Source: Pseudothioclava sp033100795 (lineage in GTDB: Bacteria; Pseudomonadota; Alphaproteobacteria; Rhodobacterales; Rhodobacteraceae). From it: DNA of 64,000 nucleotides. Positions 35,969 to 44,369 of this stretch are shown here, piece by piece (positions within the stretch are counted from its first letter, which is position 1; the number at the start of each line of letters is the position of its first letter). The notes beneath the pieces are model-generated. The model ran no database searches, was not told the origin of the DNA, and saw only the letters and a program-made list of their open reading frames with translations. Where the stretch lies: positions 321,323 through 385,322 of the forward strand of contig NZ_JAWLVI010000003.1 in NCBI RefSeq assembly GCF_033100795.1, given 5' to 3'. A program made the translations under genes and the position numbers.

Positions 35969-38035
35969 TTAACCGAAAGAGGCCAGGATCGTCAGGAATT
36001 CTTCTGCGAAGCGATCGAGTTTAGCCTCGTTCAGCTTGGCAATACGGGCCAGTTCGACGCGGTCGCGCGGGCGATGCTCGGCGATCCGGCGCACCTCGGA
36101 CGAGGTCAGTGACATCGGGCGGCCCGTGCCATCCGGTCCGCGCTGCAAACGTTGCTGCGCCTCGTTCAACTGGTCGAACAGATCCGCCGCACCGCTGCCT
36201 GCCAGCTTGCGCCGGTGCGGGTGCATCGACACGGTCTCGCCCACGATAACCTCAAGAAACGCCGTGCCATAGCTTTCAAGCTTGCGCGCGCCAACCCCGC
36301 CAATCCGCGCAAACTCATCAAGGTTTTGCGGCCGCGTCTCGGCCATCTCGATCAGCGTGCGGTCGTTGAACACCATATAGGCGGGCAATCCGGCAGCCTC
36401 GGCAATGGCGCGCCGCTTGGCCTTGAGCGCCGAAAGCAAGGGCGCATCTTCCTCCGAGACCAGCGCCTTGACCACCGGCCCCTGCCTGGCTTTGCGCAGC
36501 GCATCGCGCCGCAGCGTTACGGTTTCTTCGCCGCGCAAAACAGGGTGCGCGCGTTTCGTCATCACCAGCGCGCCGTGGCGTTCGGCATCGGGACGCACCA
36601 GATCAAGCCCCATCATCTGCCGGAACACCGCCTGCCATTGCGGGCGCGTCAACTCTTTGCCAACCCCGAAGGTCGGCAAACGGTCATGCCCGCGCGCGCG
36701 GATCTTGTCGTTCGTATGCCCGAGCAAAATCTCGATCAGATGACCCGCGCCATAGGATTCTTCGGTCCGCAGCGCCGCCGAAAGCGCCTTGCGCACCGGA
36801 TCGGTGGCGTCGAACAGCTCGGGCGGAGTGTCGCACAGATCGCAATTGCCACAGGGCTCGGGTAGCTTTTCCCCGAAATATCCGAGCAACTGCTGCCGAC
36901 GGCACGAGATCGCCTCGGCCAGCCCCAAAAGCGCGTTCAGCCGCCCGTGGTCCGCCGCTTTGCGGTCGAAGGGCGCAAGCCCCTCGTCAATCTGGGTGCG
37001 GCGCAGGCGAATGTCCTCGGGGCCGTAAAGCGTGTAGGTTTCGGCCGCAGCACCATCGCGCCCCGCCCGACCGATTTCCTGATAATAGGCCTCGATCGAC
37101 TTGGGCAAATCGGCATGGGCAACCCACCGGATGTCCGGTTTATCGACGCCCATCCCGAAGGCCACCGTCGCGACAACGATCAACCCGTCTTCCTGCTGAA
37201 AGCGCGCCTCGACAATGCGGCGATCCTCGGCCTCCATGCCGCCGTGATAGAAGCACGCGCTATGCCCCGCCTCATTGAGCGCCTGCGACAGGCTTTCGGT
37301 TTTCGCGCGAGAGGCGCAGTAAACAATCCCCGACTGCCCCTTGCGCGCGGCGGCAAAATTCAGGATCTGCCTGCGCGGCTGGTCCTTGGGCGCGAAGGCC
37401 AAATGGATATTGGGCCGGTCGAAACCGCGCAGGAAGGATGCGGGTGTGCGCCCTTCGAACAGGCGCTCGACAATTTCGGCGCGGGTTTCCTCGTCCGCGG
37501 TGGCCGTAAAAGCCGCCAAGGGCACGCCCAGCGCGCGCTTCAACTCGCCGATGCGCAGGTAATCGGGGCGGAAGTCATGACCCCACTGGCTGACACAATG
37601 GGCCTCGTCCACGGCAATCAGTGACACCTGATGGCGGCGCAGAAGGGCCGTCGCACCCCCCGTCGCCAGTCGCTCTGGTGCCATATAAAGAAGCTTCAAC
37701 TCGCCTTTGGACAGCGCTTCAAAAACGGCCTCGGTTTCCTCTTCGGTATTGCCCGAGGTAAGCGCCCCCGCCGCAACCCCGTTTTCCCGAAGCGCGCGCA
37801 CCTGATCGCGCATCAGCGCGATCAAGGGCGAGATAACCACCGTCAGGCCGGGCAGGCACAGCGCCGGAAGCTGAAAGCACAGCGACTTGCCCCCGCCCGT
37901 CGGCATGATCGCCAGCGTATCGCGCCCGTCCAGAATGGCACGGACGATTTCTTCCTGACCGGGGCGGAACGCCTGAAATCCGAAGACCGAGGCGAGAAAA
38001 TCCTCGGCCGAAGATGGTGCGGCACCATCGGGCAT
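35969..38035 (-). CDS. recQ: ATP-dependent DNA helicase RecQ
   Basis: This is a 3'-5' helicase of recombination and replication-fork repair. The 688 residues contain Walker A MPTGGGKSLCFQLPAL, the DEAH box in VDEAHCVSQWGHDFRPDYL, QEIGRAGRDGAAAE (motif VI), the zinc-binding CNCDLCD region of the RQC domain and C-terminal HRDC-like domains. The total is longer than E. coli RecQ (about 610), leaving room for a second HRDC-like repeat. The start lies three bases after the yggT stop, so the two are co-transcribed. Confidence 0.95.
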   Translation of the reverse strand: MPDGAAPSSAEDFLASVFGFQAFRPGQEEIVRAILDGRDTLAIMPTGGGKSLCFQLPALCLPGLTVVISPLIALMRDQVRALRENGVAAGALTSGNTEEETEAVFEALSKGELKLLYMAPERLATGGATALLRRHQVSLIAVDEAHCVSQWGHDFRPDYLRIGELKRALGVPLAAFTATADEETRAEIVERLFEGRTPASFLRGFDRPNIHLAFAPKDQPRRQILNFAAARKGQSGIVYCASRAKTESLSQALNEAGHSACFYHGGMEAEDRRIVEARFQQEDGLIVVATVAFGMGVDKPDIRWVAHADLPKSIEAYYQEIGRAGRDGAAAETYTLYGPEDIRLRRTQIDEGLAPFDRKAADHGRLNALLGLAEAISCRRQQLLGYFGEKLPEPCGNCDLCDTPPELFDATDPVRKALSAALRTEESYGAGHLIEILLGHTNDKIRARGHDRLPTFGVGKELTRPQWQAVFRQMMGLDLVRPDAERHGALVMTKRAHPVLRGEETVTLRRDALRKARQGPVVKALVSEEDAPLLSALKAKRRAIAEAAGLPAYMVFNDRTLIEMAETRPQNLDEFARIGGVGARKLESYGTAFLEVIVGETVSMHPHRRKLAGSGAADLFDQLNEAQQRLQRGPDGTGRPMSLTSSEVRRIAEHRPRDRVELARIAKLNEAKLDRFAEEFLTILASFG

Positions 38036-38038
38036 CGG

Positions 38039-38332
38039 TCACATTCCGTAGAAGAAGCCGGCGTTATTGCGCAGCGCCATTCGCAGGACAATCAGGCCGA
38101 TGAACGCCACCAGCGGCGCCAGATCCAACATGCCGGTGTTGGGCAGGATGCGGCGGATACGCCCGTAGATCGGCTCCAGCAGGTTATTCACCCCGAACCA
38201 GATTTGCGCGACAAGCGGCTGGCGCAGGTTCAGCACCTGAAAGTTGATCAGCCAGCTCATCACGATATGCGCGATCATGATGAAATAGACCACACCGAGA
38301 ATGAGATCGAGAGCCTGATAGAGCGTGACCAT
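38039..38332 (-). CDS. YggT family membrane protein
   Basis: The 97-residue protein has two main hydrophobic segments. MIAHIVMSWLINF, LLEPIYGRIRRILPNTGMLDLAPL and the late LVAFIGLIVLRMAL match the YggT family, linked to membrane/cell-division or osmotic functions. I chose the ATG at 38332; the very long ORF extending further upstream is a shadow on the strand opposite the thioesterase. It is translationally close to recQ. Confidence 0.88.
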   Translation of the reverse strand: MVTLYQALDLILGVVYFIMIAHIVMSWLINFQVLNLRQPLVAQIWFGVNNLLEPIYGRIRRILPNTGMLDLAPLVAFIGLIVLRMALRNNAGFFYGM

Positions 38333-38473
38333 GTGTTGCCTCCGAAATGCGTTCCGACACAGGTAAGGCAGGCGCGCGCCGCTTGCAACCGCTGCGCGCG
38401 GGTAAGGTTTCCGTGACGTCGTGATTGACCCTCGCAGGAATGCAGGCCACCTCGGACGCAGGAGGCCGCTTTC

Positions 38474-39004
38474 ATGTATCCTTATGTTCGTTTTCTCAAA
38501 GAAGCCCTTAAGGCCCGCGCAGCAACCCCGCTCCCCCCGCTTGAGACCCATATCAGCCACCACATCTGCTGGCCGTGGGACATCGACCCGTGGATGGAAA
38601 TGAACAACGGCCGGACCTTGACGCTCTATGATCTGGGGCGCGTCGGGCTGTCCATCCGTTGCGGCCTGTGGGCCGCGCTGAAAAGCAACCGTTTCGGCAT
38701 GGTGGTCGCTGGGGCTTCGGTGCGCTATCGGCGTCGGATTACCGCCTTCCGCCCGTTCGAGATGCGCTCGCGCTGCGTGGGGTGGGACGGGCGTTTCATG
38801 TATCTCGACCAGTCGATGTGGCAGGGTGGGGAGTGCTCCAGCCAAGTGTTGATCCGTGGAGCTGTAACCTCGAGAGGCGCTATGATCGCGCCTGAACGCC
38901 TGATTACCGCGATGGACCCGGCCCTGGCTTCGCCCGAACTGCCCGCATGGGTGCAGAACTGGGCCGAGGCCGACAATACCCGCCCCTGGCCGCCGCAAGT
39001 CTAG
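38474..39004 (+). CDS. Hotdog-fold thioesterase (acyl-CoA thioesterase-like)
   Basis: This is a 176-residue protein. HHICWPWDIDPWMEMNNGRTLTLYDLGR places the acidic/asparagine active-site block of 4HBT-like hotdog thioesterases after the first strand, and VVAGASVRYRRRITAFRPFEMRSR provides the central strands. It resembles the Them6-like subfamily. The substrate is unknown. The start is the ATG at 38474, with CAGGAGG upstream. Confidence 0.83.
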   Translation: MYPYVRFLKEALKARAATPLPPLETHISHHICWPWDIDPWMEMNNGRTLTLYDLGRVGLSIRCGLWAALKSNRFGMVVAGASVRYRRRITAFRPFEMRSRCVGWDGRFMYLDQSMWQGGECSSQVLIRGAVTSRGAMIAPERLITAMDPALASPELPAWVQNWAEADNTRPWPPQV

Positions 39005-39067
39005 GCACTGTCTTGCGCCCGTCACGGAAATCGGGCTTCATCCCCTTAACGGGTCAGGGGGTGACAC

Positions 39068-40408
39068 ATGATAACCACGAAAAAGCGCATCTGGGGCTGG
39101 TTCTTCTTTGATTGGGCAAGCCAGCCCTACAACACCCTTCTGCTGACCTTCATCTTTGCGCCCTTCATGAATGACCTTCTGGGCGATGGCTCCAGCGCGC
39201 AAACGGTCTGGGGCTATGGCGTCGGCATTGCGGGCATCCTGATCGCCGTTTCGGCCCCGTTTCTGGGGGCTATCGCGGACAAAGCGGGCCGTCGACTGCC
39301 CTTCATCTGGGTGTTTTCGCTCATGTATGTGATCGGGGCTTGGGGGCTGTGGTATGCCAACCCCGAGGATTTCAGCCTGTTTTTCGTGATGCTCTCCTTC
39401 GCGATCGGCCTGATCGGGATGGAGTTCGCGACGACATTTACCAACGCCATGCTGCCCGACCTCGCCCCGCGCGAAGAAATCGGCAAGGTCTCGGGTTCTG
39501 GCTGGGCCTTCGGTTACGTCGGAGGGATGCTCTCGCTGATCGTCATGCTGGCGTTTTTGCAGATAAACCCGACGACCGGCAAAACCCTGGTCGGCCTGCC
39601 GCCGCTGTTCGGCCTTGATCTAGCCACGCGCGAGGATACGCGCATCGTCGGCCCGCTGAGCGCCGTCTGGTATGCGGTGTTCATGGTGCCCTTTTTCCTG
39701 TGGGTGCGCGAGCCGCGCCATCTGGGTGCGGTGCCTGTCCGTCAGGCCGCGCGCGCCGCTTGGCCAGAGCTTAAGGCGACACTGCGCACCCTGCCCCGTT
39801 CGCGCAACCTGTTCATGTATCTCCTCTCCTCCATGAGCTACCGCGACGCGCTGAACGGCATCTACACCTTTGGCGGCCTCTATGCGGCGGGGGTCTTGGG
39901 CTGGTCGATCATCCAGATCGGCATTTTCGGGATTCTCGGCACAATCACCGGTGCGATCTTTGCGTGGCTTGGCGGGCGCGCAGATGCCCGCTTTGGGCCT
40001 AAACCTGTCATCACCTTCTGCCTTGTGCTGTTTGTGGGCGTGGTGATCGGGATCGTCTTTATCTCGCGCCAAAGCGTGTTCGGGATACCCGTCACCGCAG
40101 ACAGCGCCCTGCCCGACATCGCCTTCTACGTCATGGGCGGGCTGATCGGCGCGGGCGGCGGTGTTCTGCAAGCGGCCAGCCGGACAATGCTGGTGCGTCA
40201 GGCCGACCCCGCAAAAATCACCGAACATTTCGGCCTTTACGCGCTCTCGGGCAAGGCGACCTCTTTCGTCGCACCACTTGCCATCGGCATCACCACCCAG
40301 ATCACCGGCGATCAGGCAATGGGCATTACGCCGATCATCGGTCTTTTCATCCTCGGGTTGATTTTGCTAACCTTCGTCAAGCCGGACGGGGACGCGCCCC
40401 GCCCCTGA
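39068..40408 (+). CDS. UMF1/Atg22-type MFS transporter
   Basis: This is a 446-residue, 12-helix membrane protein. The start (KKRIWGWFFFDWASQPYNTLLLTFIFAPF), the motif FLGAIADKAGRRLPFI between helices 2 and 3 and the internal GSGWAFGYVGGM are the signature of the UMF1 family, related to fungal Atg22 amino-acid effluxers. The substrate is not predictable. It is followed after 18 bases by mepA. Confidence 0.88.
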   Translation: MITTKKRIWGWFFFDWASQPYNTLLLTFIFAPFMNDLLGDGSSAQTVWGYGVGIAGILIAVSAPFLGAIADKAGRRLPFIWVFSLMYVIGAWGLWYANPEDFSLFFVMLSFAIGLIGMEFATTFTNAMLPDLAPREEIGKVSGSGWAFGYVGGMLSLIVMLAFLQINPTTGKTLVGLPPLFGLDLATREDTRIVGPLSAVWYAVFMVPFFLWVREPRHLGAVPVRQAARAAWPELKATLRTLPRSRNLFMYLLSSMSYRDALNGIYTFGGLYAAGVLGWSIIQIGIFGILGTITGAIFAWLGGRADARFGPKPVITFCLVLFVGVVIGIVFISRQSVFGIPVTADSALPDIAFYVMGGLIGAGGGVLQAASRTMLVRQADPAKITEHFGLYALSGKATSFVAPLAIGITTQITGDQAMGITPIIGLFILGLILLTFVKPDGDAPRP

Positions 40409-40426
40409 GACAAGGAGCCCGAAGCG

Positions 40427-41320
40427 ATGCTGAAACCTCTGGTCTTGTGCCTTGGCGTCGCCGCCAGCCTTGCCGCACCCGCCCGCGCCGAACAACTGGC
40501 CAGAACGCTGTTTGGTGCAGTCGATGCCCCTGCGGGCAAGACATCCGAGGCAATCGGCTTCTATTCCAAAGGCTGCGCCTCGGGGATGGCAGAGCTGCCC
40601 GAAACCGGCCCGACATGGCAGGCGATGCGGCTCTCGCGCAACCGCAACTGGGGACAACCCGAGATGATCAGCTTTTTGCAGGATCTCTCGCGTTTTGCCG
40701 CAACGCTTCCGGGATGGCAGGGACTTTACATCGGCGACATCAGCCAGCCACGCGGCGGCCCGATGACATCAGGCCACGCGAGCCACCAGATCGGGCTGGA
40801 TGCGGACATCTGGATGCTGCCGCCGAAATCCCTGCGGCTCAGCCGATCAGAGCGCGAGAAGATCAGCTCGATCTCGGTGCGCACCGAAGACCAGCGCAAT
40901 ATCAACCGCAACTGGACCGCGCAGCATATGGAGCTTTTGAAAGCGGCCGCTTCAGATCCGCGCGTGGACCGCGTCTTCGTCACAGCTCCCGCCAAGATCG
41001 AAATGTGCAAGACGGCGCGCGGAAATCGCGACTGGCTGCAAAAGGTGCGCCCGATCTACGGGCATAACTACCACTTCCATGTGCGCCTGAAATGCCCCAA
41101 GGGCGACCGCGCGTGCGAGACCCAAAAGCCGACGGTCGCGCAGCTCTCGAAAGGCGGCGACGGATGCGATAAGACGCTGGAATGGTGGGTAACGGATTAC
41201 CTTAAACCGCAACCCGCTCCGAAAAAGCCGAAGAAACCCGCGCCCGTCAAGAAATCCGCGAAAACCTACACACTTGCCGATCTTCCCAACCAATGCCGAA
41301 ACCTTGTCATAGCGCGATGA
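40427..41320 (+). CDS. mepA: Penicillin-insensitive murein endopeptidase
   Basis: MepA cuts D-Ala-mDAP crosslinks in peptidoglycan in the periplasm. The 297 residues begin with a signal peptide ending AAPARA; the zinc/LAS-fold motifs are SGHASHQIGLDADIWM (zinc His and Asp), VDRVFVTAPAKIEMCK and YGHNYHFHVRLKCP (zinc HxH). The C-terminal tail is Pro/Lys rich (APKKPKKPAP), an alphaproteobacterial addition. The stop overlaps the next gene by ATGA. Confidence 0.94.
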   Translation: MLKPLVLCLGVAASLAAPARAEQLARTLFGAVDAPAGKTSEAIGFYSKGCASGMAELPETGPTWQAMRLSRNRNWGQPEMISFLQDLSRFAATLPGWQGLYIGDISQPRGGPMTSGHASHQIGLDADIWMLPPKSLRLSRSEREKISSISVRTEDQRNINRNWTAQHMELLKAAASDPRVDRVFVTAPAKIEMCKTARGNRDWLQKVRPIYGHNYHFHVRLKCPKGDRACETQKPTVAQLSKGGDGCDKTLEWWVTDYLKPQPAPKKPKKPAPVKKSAKTYTLADLPNQCRNLVIAR

Positions 41321-42198
41321 AGCTGGCTCCCGTCTGGGGGCTGCTTGCCCTTTGCCACGGCTTTGCGGCCTCGGCGGAAACGGCAAGCTTCGTGCAAAGC
41401 TATGAATGGATCGTGTCCACTCAAGAGGGGTTTGGCGGGTTTTCGGCGCTTGAACTGGCCGATGACGGGGTGCGGTTCCTTGCCGTCTCTGACAGGGCGA
41501 CGGTGTGGCGCGGCGCGCTGGAACGCGATGCGGCCGGGACAATTGCCGCCGTATCTCTGGACAGTGAACCCAAATTCCTGCGCGATAAATCCGGCAATCT
41601 GCTGTCCATCTTCGAGGCAGATTCAGAGGGTGTCGCACTGGCGCCGGATGGCTCGATCTATGTGTCTTTCGAGGGGCTGCACCGCATTGTGCATTACGCC
41701 ACCGATGACGGCCCCTCCGATCCTCTTCCCCGCCCCGAGGCGTTTCGCGATTTCAAGCGTAACGCCTCACTCGAGGCGCTCGCTCTCGATAACACGGGAG
41801 CACTTTATACCCTGCCCGAACGTTCCGGCGCTTTGGGGCGGCCCTTTCGGGTGTTCCGGTTCCGCGACGCGAGATGGGAACAACCGTTCTCGATCCCGCG
41901 CGAGGGCAATTGGCTGCCTGTGGGCGCGGATTTCGGCCCCGACGGGCGCCTTTACCTTTTGGAGCGCGACTTCTGGGGGCTGATCGGTTTTCTGTCGCGC
42001 GTGCGCGTGTTCGCGATCTCGGGCGACACAATTTCCGGCGGGGAGGTGCTTTTCGAAACCCGCGCAGGGCGCCACGACAATCTTGAGGGGATTTCGGTCT
42101 GGCGGGACAGATCCGGCGCTATCCGCCTGACGATGATCTCGGACGACAATTTCCGCCTGCTGCAACACACCGAAATCGTCGAATACCGCCTGGACTGA
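41317..42198 (+). CDS. Secreted esterase-like phytase-fold protein (PF13449 type)
   Basis: The 293 residues start MKLAPVWGLLALCHGFAASAE, a signal peptide, so the protein is exported. FGGFSALELADDGVRFLAVSDRA and a later SLEALALDN and NLEGISVWR are typical blocks of the esterase-like activity of phytase family (six-bladed propeller). The substrate is unknown. I chose the ATG at 41317, giving ATGA with mepA; the ATG eight codons upstream lies inside mepA. Confidence 0.82.
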   Translation: MKLAPVWGLLALCHGFAASAETASFVQSYEWIVSTQEGFGGFSALELADDGVRFLAVSDRATVWRGALERDAAGTIAAVSLDSEPKFLRDKSGNLLSIFEADSEGVALAPDGSIYVSFEGLHRIVHYATDDGPSDPLPRPEAFRDFKRNASLEALALDNTGALYTLPERSGALGRPFRVFRFRDARWEQPFSIPREGNWLPVGADFGPDGRLYLLERDFWGLIGFLSRVRVFAISGDTISGGEVLFETRAGRHDNLEGISVWRDRSGAIRLTMISDDNFRLLQHTEIVEYRLD

Positions 42199-42300
42199 CG
42201 CATTTTCATTGACTCACCCGCAAAACGGCGCATAAGGCGCGCTGCCTGCGCCTCGGCGCGGGGCATGTCACCGCTACCATGTCAAAAAACGGTTCAGAAA

Positions 42301-42933
42301 ATGAAACGCTTCTTTCCTGGCATTCTTGCCATGGCCGCCATCGTCGTGGCCTCGAACATCCTCGTGCAGTTTCTCGTCGGAGACTGGCTGACCTGGGGTG
42401 CCTTTACCTATCCGTTCGCCTTCCTCGTGACCGACGTGATGAACCGCGTCTATGGGCCTGCCGCCGCGCGCCGCGTTATCTTGGCGGGGTTTGTTGTGGG
42501 TATTGTCTGCTCGCTCATCGGCAGCCGGATCATGCTGCAAGGCGACGGGTTCGAATACCCCGCCGTGACGCTGCGCATCGCGATTGGCTCGGGCGCGGCC
42601 TTCCTTGTGGCGCAGATGATGGATGTTGCCGTCTTCAACCGCCTGCGCGATGGCGCATGGTGGCGCGCGCCGCTGGTGTCTACGCTTGTCGGCTCGTCGC
42701 TGGATACGGCGATCTTCTTCTCGATCGCCTTCGCGGCGCAGTTTTCGACCCTTGAGCCGACTAATGACGTCTCTTGGGCGAACGAGCTTGTGCCCCTTCT
42801 GGGTGCTGGTGCGCTGACGCCTTTGTGGATGTCTCTGGCCTGCGCAGATTGGCTGGTTAAGGTTGCACTTTCGTTAATCGCGCTGGTGCCTTTCAAAGCA
42901 ATTGTCACGAAACTATCGCCAAAGGTTGCGTAA
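42301..42933 (+). CDS. Queuosine precursor transporter (YhhQ/VUT family)
   Basis: This 210-residue protein has six hydrophobic segments. ILAMAAIVVASNILVQF, FAFLVTDVMNRVYGPAAARR and the late SWANELVPLL are characteristic of the VUT/ECF-like YhhQ family, which imports 7-deazaguanine queuosine precursors (preQ0/preQ1). The ATG at 42301 (CAGAAA before it) fits the family start. I looked for a preQ1 riboswitch in the 100 bases upstream and saw none I can support. A separate transcription unit follows. Confidence 0.85.
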   Translation: MKRFFPGILAMAAIVVASNILVQFLVGDWLTWGAFTYPFAFLVTDVMNRVYGPAAARRVILAGFVVGIVCSLIGSRIMLQGDGFEYPAVTLRIAIGSGAAFLVAQMMDVAVFNRLRDGAWWRAPLVSTLVGSSLDTAIFFSIAFAAQFSTLEPTNDVSWANELVPLLGAGALTPLWMSLACADWLVKVALSLIALVPFKAIVTKLSPKVA

Positions 42934-42939
42934 AAGTTT

Positions 42940-42968
42940 TTGACAAACACAAGATATGTGGCAACCTG
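42940..42968 (+). promoter_or_regulatory. Candidate promoter of the 43.0 kb small transcript
   Basis: TTGACA (42940-42945) is a perfect -35 hexamer seven bases past the transporter stop. The hexamer 17 bases later, AACCTG, is a poor -10; Rhodobacterales promoters often tolerate weak -10 elements. It would drive the unit that ends at the terminator near 43170. Confidence 0.45.
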
Positions 42969-43003
42969 TCGATAACGGCAGCGCAATGAAAGGAGGTGGT
43001 CCA

Positions 43004-43060
43004 GTGTCTAGAGTGATATTGGAGAGGGGTATCGGGACAGTCAGGGGGGCCGTGGCCTGA
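43004..43060 (+). CDS. Possible 18-codon small ORF
   Basis: A GTG start seven bases after AGGAGG encodes MSRVILERGIGTVRGAVA and ends with TGA. An alternative ATG at 42986 would lengthen it to 24 codons but would place the start inside the ribosome site. The ORF contains GGGGGG; a -1 shift there opens a basic frame (GLKANFRAKNSGWAGRFAK..) that ends TAG just before the terminator. Coding is unproven; the ribosome site is the only strong argument. Confidence 0.35.
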   Translation: MSRVILERGIGTVRGAVA

Positions 43061-43140
43061 AGGCAAACTTTCGGGCAAAGAACTCTGGCTGGGCCGGCAG
43101 GTTCGCCAAGACCCTAACCGGACCATCTCCGTAGATCTCG

Positions 43141-43173
43141 AGGGCCGCTCTTGTAGCGGCCCTTTCTATTTTG
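43141..43173 (+). terminator. Rho-independent terminator before xseB
   Basis: AGGGCCGCT (43141-43149) pairs with AGCGGCCCT (43155-43163) around a CTTGT loop, followed by TTCTATTTT. It ends the small transcript and isolates xseB-ispA-dxs. Confidence 0.9.
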
Positions 43174-43238
43174 CCGTTGCGGGGCTGGACCTGAGCCGCG
43201 AATAGTGGCATCGGTTTTCTGGGCTACAGGAGGCAGAC

Positions 43239-43487
43239 ATGAGCGAAACCGCGACCGATATTCAGCAACTCAGCTTTGAAGAGGCCATGAAGGCGCTTGA
43301 GCAGGTCGTCGGACAGCTTGAACGCGGCGAGGTTCCGCTGGATCAACTGATCAAGCTCTCCGAGCGCGGCGCGGCGCTGAAAGCCCATTGTGCCAAGCTG
43401 CTGAAAGCCGCCGAAGAGCGCGTCGAGAAAATCACGCTGGACGCCAACGGGCAGCCGGGCGGCACCGTTCCCACCGAAGGTTTGTAA
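43239..43487 (+). CDS. xseB: Exodeoxyribonuclease VII small subunit
   Basis: XseB assembles with XseA to degrade single-stranded DNA. The 82-residue protein shows the family core LSFEEAMKALEQVVGQLERGEVPLDQLIKL and a helical tail. Upstream is a good GGAGG ribosome site (ACAGGAGGCAGAC). Its stop TAATG overlaps the ispA start. The xseB-ispA-dxs order is a common alphaproteobacterial arrangement; xseA is not in the window. Confidence 0.95.
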   Translation: MSETATDIQQLSFEEAMKALEQVVGQLERGEVPLDQLIKLSERGAALKAHCAKLLKAAEERVEKITLDANGQPGGTVPTEGL

Positions 43488-44353
43488 TGTTTGAAACCCG
43501 CTTGAAGGACGTTCAGCACGAAGTTCAGATCGCGCTGGATACCGCAATTGCACGTTTGCCCGAAGGGGCGCTTCGGGATGCCATGGCCTATGCCGCACAA
43601 GGGGGCAAGCGCCTGCGTGCCTTTCTGGTGCTGGAAAGTGCGGCGCTCTTCGGCATTCCGGCAGAACGCGCCATGCCTGCCGCCGCTGCCGTCGAGGCGC
43701 TACATGCCTACAGCCTTGTGCATGATGACATGCCCTGCATGGACGATGATGACCTGCGCCGTGGGTTGCCGACGGTGCATGTGAAATGGGATGAGGCGAC
43801 GGCTGTTCTGGTGGGCGACGCGTTGCAAACCCTTGCGTTCGAGCTGTGCTGCGCGCCCGAACTTGGCGCGCCTGATCGCCGGATTGCGCTGGTCGCAGCT
43901 TTGGCCAAGGCGTCAGGCGCCGAAGGGATGGTCTACGGGCAGGCTCTCGACATCGCGGCCGAAACAGCAGCCGCCCCGCTATCGCTGGATGAGATTATCA
44001 GATTGCAGGCAGGCAAAACCGGCGCGTTGATCTGTTTCGCCGCCGAAGCCGGAGCCATCCTTGCCGGCGAGGATCGTGCGCCACTCGCACGCTATGCGAC
44101 CGCTCTTGGCCTGGCATTCCAGATTGCCGACGATATTCTGGATGTCGAAGGGAGCGAGGAACAAACCGGCAAGCGGGTGGGCAAAGATGCGGACGCGGGC
44201 AAGGCGACATTTGTGTCCCTGCTTGGCTTGGACGGCGCGCGGAAACGCGCCGCCGAGTTGATAGACGAGGCGGAACAGGCACTTTCCGGCTATGGCGCAA
44301 GCGCACAAAACTTGCGAGATGCCGCGCGCTTCGTTATTGCCCGTAATAATTGA
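43487..44353 (+). CDS. ispA: Polyprenyl (farnesyl) diphosphate synthase
   Basis: This 288-residue prenyltransferase makes C15 (possibly C20) diphosphates from IPP and DMAPP. The first Asp-rich motif is in HDDMPCMDDDDLRRG and the second in FQIADDILDVEG; GGKRLRAFLVL lies near the N-terminus. The position between xseB and dxs and the length support IspA over longer-chain synthases. The start at 43487 overlaps the xseB stop (TAATG); the longer in-frame ORF begins inside xseB. A 16-base gap separates it from dxs. Confidence 0.92.
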   Translation: MFETRLKDVQHEVQIALDTAIARLPEGALRDAMAYAAQGGKRLRAFLVLESAALFGIPAERAMPAAAAVEALHAYSLVHDDMPCMDDDDLRRGLPTVHVKWDEATAVLVGDALQTLAFELCCAPELGAPDRRIALVAALAKASGAEGMVYGQALDIAAETAAAPLSLDEIIRLQAGKTGALICFAAEAGAILAGEDRAPLARYATALGLAFQIADDILDVEGSEEQTGKRVGKDADAGKATFVSLLGLDGARKRAAELIDEAEQALSGYGASAQNLRDAARFVIARNN

Positions 44354-44369
44354 TTAAGGTGACATGACG

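Larger units (their letters stand above)
42970..43173 (+). ncRNA. Unassigned small transcript upstream of xseB
   Basis: The 305 bases between the transporter and xseB hold no annotated-type gene but look like a complete transcription unit: TTGACA at 42940, an extended Shine-Dalgarno AAAGGAGGTGGTCCA (42989-43003), an 18-codon GTG-initiated ORF ending TGA at 43060, a GC-rich structured middle and a strong terminator at 43141-43173. The stretch matches the complement of the 16S rRNA 3' end at 14 of 15 positions. It could be an sRNA, a leader-peptide gene or a small-protein mRNA; I do not recognise it. Confidence 0.45.

Noticed and set aside
38341..39025. Long minus-strand extension of the YggT frame across the thioesterase gene
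   Set aside because: The YggT family begins at the ATG at 38332, and the extension is antisense to a well-supported gene.
42199..42300. preQ1 riboswitch upstream of the queuosine-precursor transporter
   Set aside because: There is an A-rich stretch before the start, but I could not form the short stem with ACC loop expected of class I, or the larger class II fold.
42989..43003. Fragment of a 16S rRNA gene (antisense 3' end)
   Set aside because: Only 15 bases match; sequence on both sides diverges at once, so this is a ribosome site, not an rRNA piece.
42905..43126. Minus-strand 73-codon open frame in the transporter/xseB gap
   Set aside because: Pro/Ser/Cys-rich composition, no ribosome site, and it starts within a region whose + strand signals (promoter, Shine-Dalgarno, terminator) are stronger.
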